From positions 47,511-57,787 of the forward strand of contig JBBHKE010003525.1 of the NCBI GenBank assembly GCA_037447655.1: a stretch of DNA of 10,277 bases. The letters run 5' to 3'. Below, piece after piece: positions 6,869 to 10,277 of the stretch. A model generated the notes under the pieces. The model worked only from the letters and a program-made list of their open reading frames with translations. It was not told the origin of the DNA and did not search any database. Numbering within the stretch: the stretch's first letter is position 1; each line of letters begins with the position of its first letter. The position numbers and the translations under genes are program-made. Origin of the DNA: Zygnema cylindricum. Taxonomy: Eukaryota > Streptophyta > Zygnematophyceae > Zygnematales > Zygnemataceae.

Positions 6869-7380
6869 AGGAGATATTGGGTTTCATTACTATTTAAACT
6901 ATTGTAATGTACTAGATTCATTTAACTGAAACCCTTAACGCCACACATAGATACAGTTCTACAAAATACGAAGTACTGTACTTGTTTGAAATGGATATCG
7001 CGCATTTTGTTTCGACAGTGAAACAAATATCGCGCAAGTATTTATTACGGCCGAGATTGAATCTCGCGTCAAATCTAACGGCGCACATCATCGCCGAAAT
7101 CCCGGAATGGTCATTTTGGCATTTAGTGACGTGGCATGACCTGGCGCCACGTGGGAAGACATCATTCGGTCGCGGGAATTCCGAGGAACGTACGGACGAG
7201 TGGAAAGTGGACACGCGTCCACTTAATGGCCTTGTCGTACAGAGGCCGTACAGAAAGTACTCCTAGTACTATACAGTTTTGTGATTGGTTCGTACAGGCA
7301 GTAGATAGGAGCTGTGAGAGGGAATTAGGAAAAACTAGGACTTAGGAAAATTTAGGTAGATAGTCCTCTCTCTCTGAGAG
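6869..7380. other. Stretch with a cluster of small perfect inverted repeats
   Basis: I find no gene. Short perfect inverted repeats occur at 6971-6983 (aagtac, t, gtactt), 7006-7027 (8-bp arms, 6-nt loop), 7052-7066 (7-bp arms, 1-nt centre) and 7205-7224 (8-bp arms, 4-nt loop). The self-complementary AGTACT occurs twice at 7256-7270. Opposed frames of 94 and 98 codons overlap here; neither resembles a known protein. CG is more frequent than GC in 7020-7200. Confidence 0.5.
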
Positions 7381-7740
7381 TTTGTATAAATTGGCATCTT
7401 TGCCACCCTATAACTTATCGGCTGGTTGGCCGTTTTTAGTGATTCTTTTTGCTACGGACTCAAGGGAGTCCAGGCTGTACAGGGGTGCAGTCAAATTGTC
7501 AGTTTGCCTTCTTGGGCAGAAGTGGTCGTGGCTGAAAGTGGGTTAGTTAAACACTATCTAGAGGCTTCCTGTATTCTGTAGTCCAATGGAGGACACAGAG
7601 TTGCACGAGAAGATGGTCGAATTACTAGATTAAGGACGGATGAGGGAGGCCAAGCCAAAAACTGACAATACTCGTGAACTAATGAGGCGTGAACTTGGGA
7701 AGAATATCAATAATCGTCAACTAACCTAAATAATCAAAAG
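7381..7740 (+). other. Possible decayed retroelement leader and start of ORF (weak)
   Basis: A TATAAATT motif at 7385-7392 is followed by about 200 bp without ATG-led frames. It contains a 6-bp-arm hairpin at 7456-7471 (ggactc, aagg, gagtcc). An ATG at 7587 then opens a charged, helix-like reading (MEDTELHEKMVELLD) that stops after 15 codons, with further charged coding-like fragments in other frames to about 7740. This arrangement would suit the leader and start of a gag-type ORF in a decayed LTR retrotransposon. I see no paired LTRs and no primer-binding site I can defend, so this is only a suggestion. Confidence 0.15.
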
Positions 7741-8630
7741 CCCTTACAAGGACAACTTAGACACGAAGAAAGGGCCGTCTCAAGAAGTTTAGCTTGAGTG
7801 GTGCTAACAACATTCTCAAAATTTTACGCTGTTCATCCTTTTGGTAATAATTGTACCCTTGCGGCATGTGATAATGTATCGTCAATTGTCGAAGTAAGTG
7901 GTTAGTCCATTAAGGTTTTCAGAAAGGTTTTACAACTTTAGATAAGCTTTTTTATGGCCACCAAATGGGTTAAACAATTTTTTTTATCCATTCTTGAAAG
8001 TAATTGCTTTCTTTTTTTCCCATAAACGAATGTTTTGAAGGGCAAAAACCAAATATGTTTTCATAGGAATACATAGTGAAACGAGAGTGAGAGTTTGATG
8101 ACATTTAAAACAAAAATGTATATGGAAATGAAACATAAATTGTGAAGGATGAAAAGGTAAATGTTGTAAGTTCCCTCTAAGAGAATCCGATTCACTGAAG
8201 AAAACCCATTTCACTCTAAAGCAAGTAAAAATATCAAAGTTAAAAAGATAACATTTCTCCACAAAAAACCCTTGTTCGACTGTTCATTTTTTTTATGCTT
8301 TCATACTTTAGTACTCTTCTATTTTTTTCACACTTTTTGTGCTTTATATACATTTTGCCATAGTTGTTCACGGCGATTAGTGCGAACATACCGTACGCGA
8401 CGAATTATACCTAACAAACGGATTGAACCTTTTGATCAAATCGCAAAAAATCGTTAATGAATTTCCTTCCGTACTATTCCGTACATAAAAAAACAAAAAA
8501 CTATTACATATAGCGCAGTTTGCAAGTTTTTCCCATTAAATGAGCGGTAAAACAATAAACTCTTTATATTTTTATCACACTCTTTGCTGTTATCGGAACT
8601 TCTTCACCAACTGGTAGTCCAGTCGTTCAC
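7741..8630. other. Unannotated AT-rich stretch
   Basis: No gene, RNA or repeat is supported. The stretch is T- and A-rich. Reading frames such as the minus-strand 7984-8262 frame are Phe/Lys-rich translations of A/T tracts with no recognisable domain. Confidence 0.5.
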
Positions 8631-8723
8631 ATTAGAGTACGCTACGCACTTTACTTACCCGTGTACGAATGCCACGAAGTTAAAATTTTATGAAATTTCG
8701 TCTGTCCGAGCCTAATAATAAAT
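8631..8723 (+). mobile_element. SINE-like unit, copy 1 (degenerate promoter)
   Basis: This is the upstream member of a tandem pair with period 108 bp and about 88% identity to 8739-8831, without indels. Both share 'tacgcactt', 'gccacgaag', 'taaaattttatgaaatttcg', 'tctgtccgagcc' and an AATAATAAAT tail. In this copy the B-box position reads tgtacgaatgc instead of ggttcgaatgc, and there is no good A box, so its internal promoter looks dead. Confidence 0.65.
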
Positions 8724-8735
8724 ACATATGCATAA

Positions 8736-8780
8736 TGGCCTAGGGTACCCTACGCACTTGACGTACCCGGGTTCGAATGC
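8736..8780 (+). promoter_or_regulatory. RNA polymerase III A box and B box pair
   Basis: The A box is at 8736-8746 and the B box at 8770-8780, each with one mismatch to consensus. They are in the same orientation and in the order expected for a tRNA-type internal promoter. Confidence 0.55.
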
Positions 8781-8831
8781 CACGAAGGTAAAATTTTATG
8801 AAATTTCGTCTGTCCGAGCCCAATAATAAAT
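8736..8831 (+). mobile_element. SINE-like unit, copy 2 (intact A and B boxes)
   Basis: TGGCCTAGGGT at 8736-8746 matches the pol III A-box consensus TRGYNNARNNG at 10 of 11 positions. GGTTCGAATGC at 8770-8780 matches the B-box consensus at 10 of 11. The boxes are about 23 nt apart, close but somewhat shorter than usual. The body ends in an A/T-rich AATAATAAAT tail. This fits a short tRNA-derived SINE or its monomer in a tandem array. The family is not one I can name. Confidence 0.6.
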
Positions 8832-9403
8832 CGGTTGGCCAAAAGAATCCCACCGTCTGCAACCTTCACGTGCTCCCACTCCTCTCCGCGATTTATGGGC
8901 ATGATTGCTTTTGTCGAAGTCTAGAGGCGAGGATAGTAAAAAGCTTGGGAGGGAGGAGGATAGGATATGGGGAAGCGGCTTCCTCGCAGTTTCGTTTTCA
9001 ATGTTCCATGGCGTCTTCTTTCAAAAAAAAATGAAGAAGACGCCCGTACAAATTTTAAACTGAACGCGCGAAATTATTGTGACGTTCAACGTCTCTTTTC
9101 AAAAATGTCCGTACATTTTCGATTATATAACGTACAACTGCCGTAGGATTCCTGTTTAGTTCACTGAACAGAAAGTACCAATAAGTACGACGCATATTTC
9201 CCATTTTATTCCGTACATATTCGTAAAAAAATGTACAGTTACAGTAATTTTTTTACAGGTTCCCGTAAATTTCCAGTTTCAGTTTACAGTACACGGTTTT
9301 TTTCGATTTTTTCAAAAGTCACGAACTATACGTTTCAATCGGAAAAAATGAAAAAATAGCGCGATTTGAACAACTATGCTTTTTGCAGACGCCAATCTGT
9401 ACG
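8832..9403. other. Unannotated stretch
   Basis: It contains a G-rich tract at 8947-8959 (gggagggaggagg, at best a weak two-tetrad quadruplex candidate), the hairpin at 9010-9044 and, from 9040 to 9300, many CCGTACA/GTAC motifs. No gene is supported. Confidence 0.4.
9010..9044. repeat. Hairpin with 11-bp perfect stem and A-rich loop
   Basis: GGCGTCTTCTT (9010-9020) pairs perfectly with AAGAAGACGCC (9034-9044) across a 13-nt loop containing nine consecutive A. No gene ends next to it and no T-run follows the stem, so a terminator reading is not supported. Confidence 0.85.
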
Positions 9404-9493
9404 CCAACTCATTTTTTAGGGTTTCAGTTTTCGAACATAACGAAAGTCCAACTCATTTTTTAGGGTTTCAGTTTTCGAACATAACGAAAGTCC
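9404..9493 (+). repeat. Perfect 44-bp tandem duplication
   Basis: Bases 9404-9447 are repeated without a single difference at 9448-9491, with two more matching bases after. The unit begins ccaactcattttttagggtt and ends cataacgaaagt. Perfect identity points to a recent duplication or an assembly or slippage event. It lies immediately left of copy F3. Confidence 0.97.
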
Positions 9494-9506
9494 TTTGAGA
9501 GAAATA

Positions 9507-9931
9507 GTGTGACGAACAAAAGTTACCGAAAATAGCGTGACGAGGGAATGTTACGAAATTTCGTTTTTATTTTTGGTTGTATTTTGGAAAGCGCGTGTCA
9601 TGTGCAAATATTAAGATTTTTCGTTGTTTTTCCATCATGACACCTAGCGTAATCGTCCAGCGTGTCACAATTTTTTTTTTCTGCAACTGTCAACCCATTT
9701 CCTCGAGGTTTCCTCGAGGTGGGTTGACAGTTACAGAAAAAAATTAAGCGAACTTCTCGCAGATGAACATCTGACGGTCATTACCACCCCCAAGACCTTC
9801 GGAGAGCATCGGCAAGATTCTCTATAATGTTGTTTTTCGTATAAAAACAAAACAGGCGGTACGATTTGGTACGGAGGGTCGCGGAAATTTGTAAACTACG
9901 CCACTTTTTGCCTGATGGAGCGTCACCTTTA
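9507..9931 (+). mobile_element. Dispersed family F, copy F3
   Basis: This long copy opens with 28-bp units at 9507-9534 and 9535-9563 leading into 'aaatttcg', matching copy F2. It then has 'gcgcgtgtcatgtgc', a T-rich tract, 'tgacacctagcg' and 'cagcgtgtcacaattttt', each with an F2 counterpart in order. The block at 9814-9853 matches F2 5876-5915 with only a few differences, and it ends in 'gtaaactacgcc' and 'ctgatggagcgtcacctttac'. A strong hairpin interrupts it at 9669-9745. Total length (425 bp) is close to F2 (418 bp). No coding capacity is seen. Confidence 0.6.
9669..9745. repeat. Long hairpin inside copy F3
   Basis: The arms ctgcaactgtcaaccca (9681-9697) and tgggttgacagttacag (9720-9736) are reverse complements with one mismatch. 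A T-run on the left and an A-run on the right extend the pairing. Between the arms is an 11-bp unit, tttcctcgagg, twice in tandem (9698-9708 and 9709-9719). CCTCGAGG is itself a palindrome, so the interior can fold as well. Copy F2 has unrelated sequence at this place. Confidence 0.92.
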
Positions 9932-10277
9932 CTCTAATCTATTTAAGTACTCTATATTGCGTTATGTCGTCAATAGTTATCCGCGTTGAAATTATAAACA
10001 CTAAATTACGTAGATGCACAAAATCTGTCAGTCCGTATAGTTTTGACGTCATTGTGACGTTAGTATTATTTTTCGCGCTGAATGTGAATTAATGTTCACA
10101 CTGACGACGATGCTGTCGACGGACGAGAGCTATGCGAACGGCTTTTTTTCGATGTGATTGATTTTTTGTTTAGTGCGATTTCACGTGCGAGCACGATTCT
10201 ATTAAATTATTATTTGTACCTTTTTACTTATAAAAGTACAATTTTGCACGGTCGGACGTCGTCCGTACTCCACACTA
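9932..10277. other. Unannotated right edge with TATA-like motif
   Basis: No gene is supported before the window ends. TATAAAAG at 10229-10236 is a good TATA-box match lying about 40 bp from the edge. If it is a promoter, its transcript would lie outside the window. A TGACGTCA palindrome is at 10044-10051. A gcgttatgt motif at about 9959 recalls one at about 6081 after copy F2. Confidence 0.3.

Noticed and set aside
6918-7266. Opposed frames of 98 (-) and 94 (+) codons
   Set aside because: They overlap each other antisense, have no domain, and span a cluster of inverted repeats.
9010-9044. Intrinsic transcription terminator
   Set aside because: No upstream gene and no T-run after the stem; bacterial terminators are not expected here.
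9404-9493. Telomere-like TTTAGGG in the 44-bp unit
   Set aside because: Only one TTTAGGG per unit, with no tandem telomeric array.

Overview
This looks like intergenic, repeat-dense DNA from an invertebrate or other eukaryotic nuclear genome. It is AT-rich (I estimate roughly 37% GC). There are no operons and no bacterial ribosome-binding sites. No reading frame gives a protein I recognise, and the longest open frames (about 100-126 codons) are close to what chance gives at this composition. The recognisable content is mobile-element debris: two RNA polymerase III-type SINE loci with tRNA-like promoter boxes, a large fold-back element, a dispersed family of about 370-430 bp, and several short tandem repeats and hairpins.

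The most striking structure is at the left edge. Bases 1-342 and 369-710 are a perfect mirror repeat: the right half is the left half read backwards, NOT reverse-complemented. Every base pair satisfies p + q = 711, and I checked this ten bases at a time across the whole arm. A non-repeated 26-bp spacer (343-368) separates the arms. No known DNA polymerase, recombination or transposition process copies a strand with reversed polarity. A mixed-sequence perfect mirror of 342 bp is therefore either a data or assembly artefact or a constructed sequence, or something truly unexplained. The left arm is cut by the window edge, so the true extent is unknown.

Layout. 1-710: mirror repeat. 711-1104: unremarkable. 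1105-1565: two diverged direct copies of an element with a poly-G tract. 1566-1994: nothing recognised. 1995-2481: fold-back element with arms of about 150 bp. 2482-3610: sparse, with one perfect 20-bp palindrome. 3611-3838: a single diverged arm of the fold-back family, followed at once by a tail of the dispersed family (3840-3930). 4235-4278: short tandem duplication. 4600-5993: an inverted tail and two longer copies of the dispersed family. 6650-6868: tRNA-related SINE on the minus strand with a 20-bp palindrome and CT/AG microsatellites. 6960-7270: cluster of small perfect inverted repeats. 7380-7740: possible decayed retroelement leader (weak). 8631-8831: tandem SINE-like pair with good A and B boxes. 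9010-9044: hairpin. 9404-9493: 44-bp perfect tandem duplication. 9507-9931: third copy of the dispersed family, carrying a 17-bp-arm hairpin. 9932-10277: unremarkable, with a TATA-like motif near the right edge.

No genes act together here. The coherent biology is a record of non-autonomous elements landing in and beside one another.
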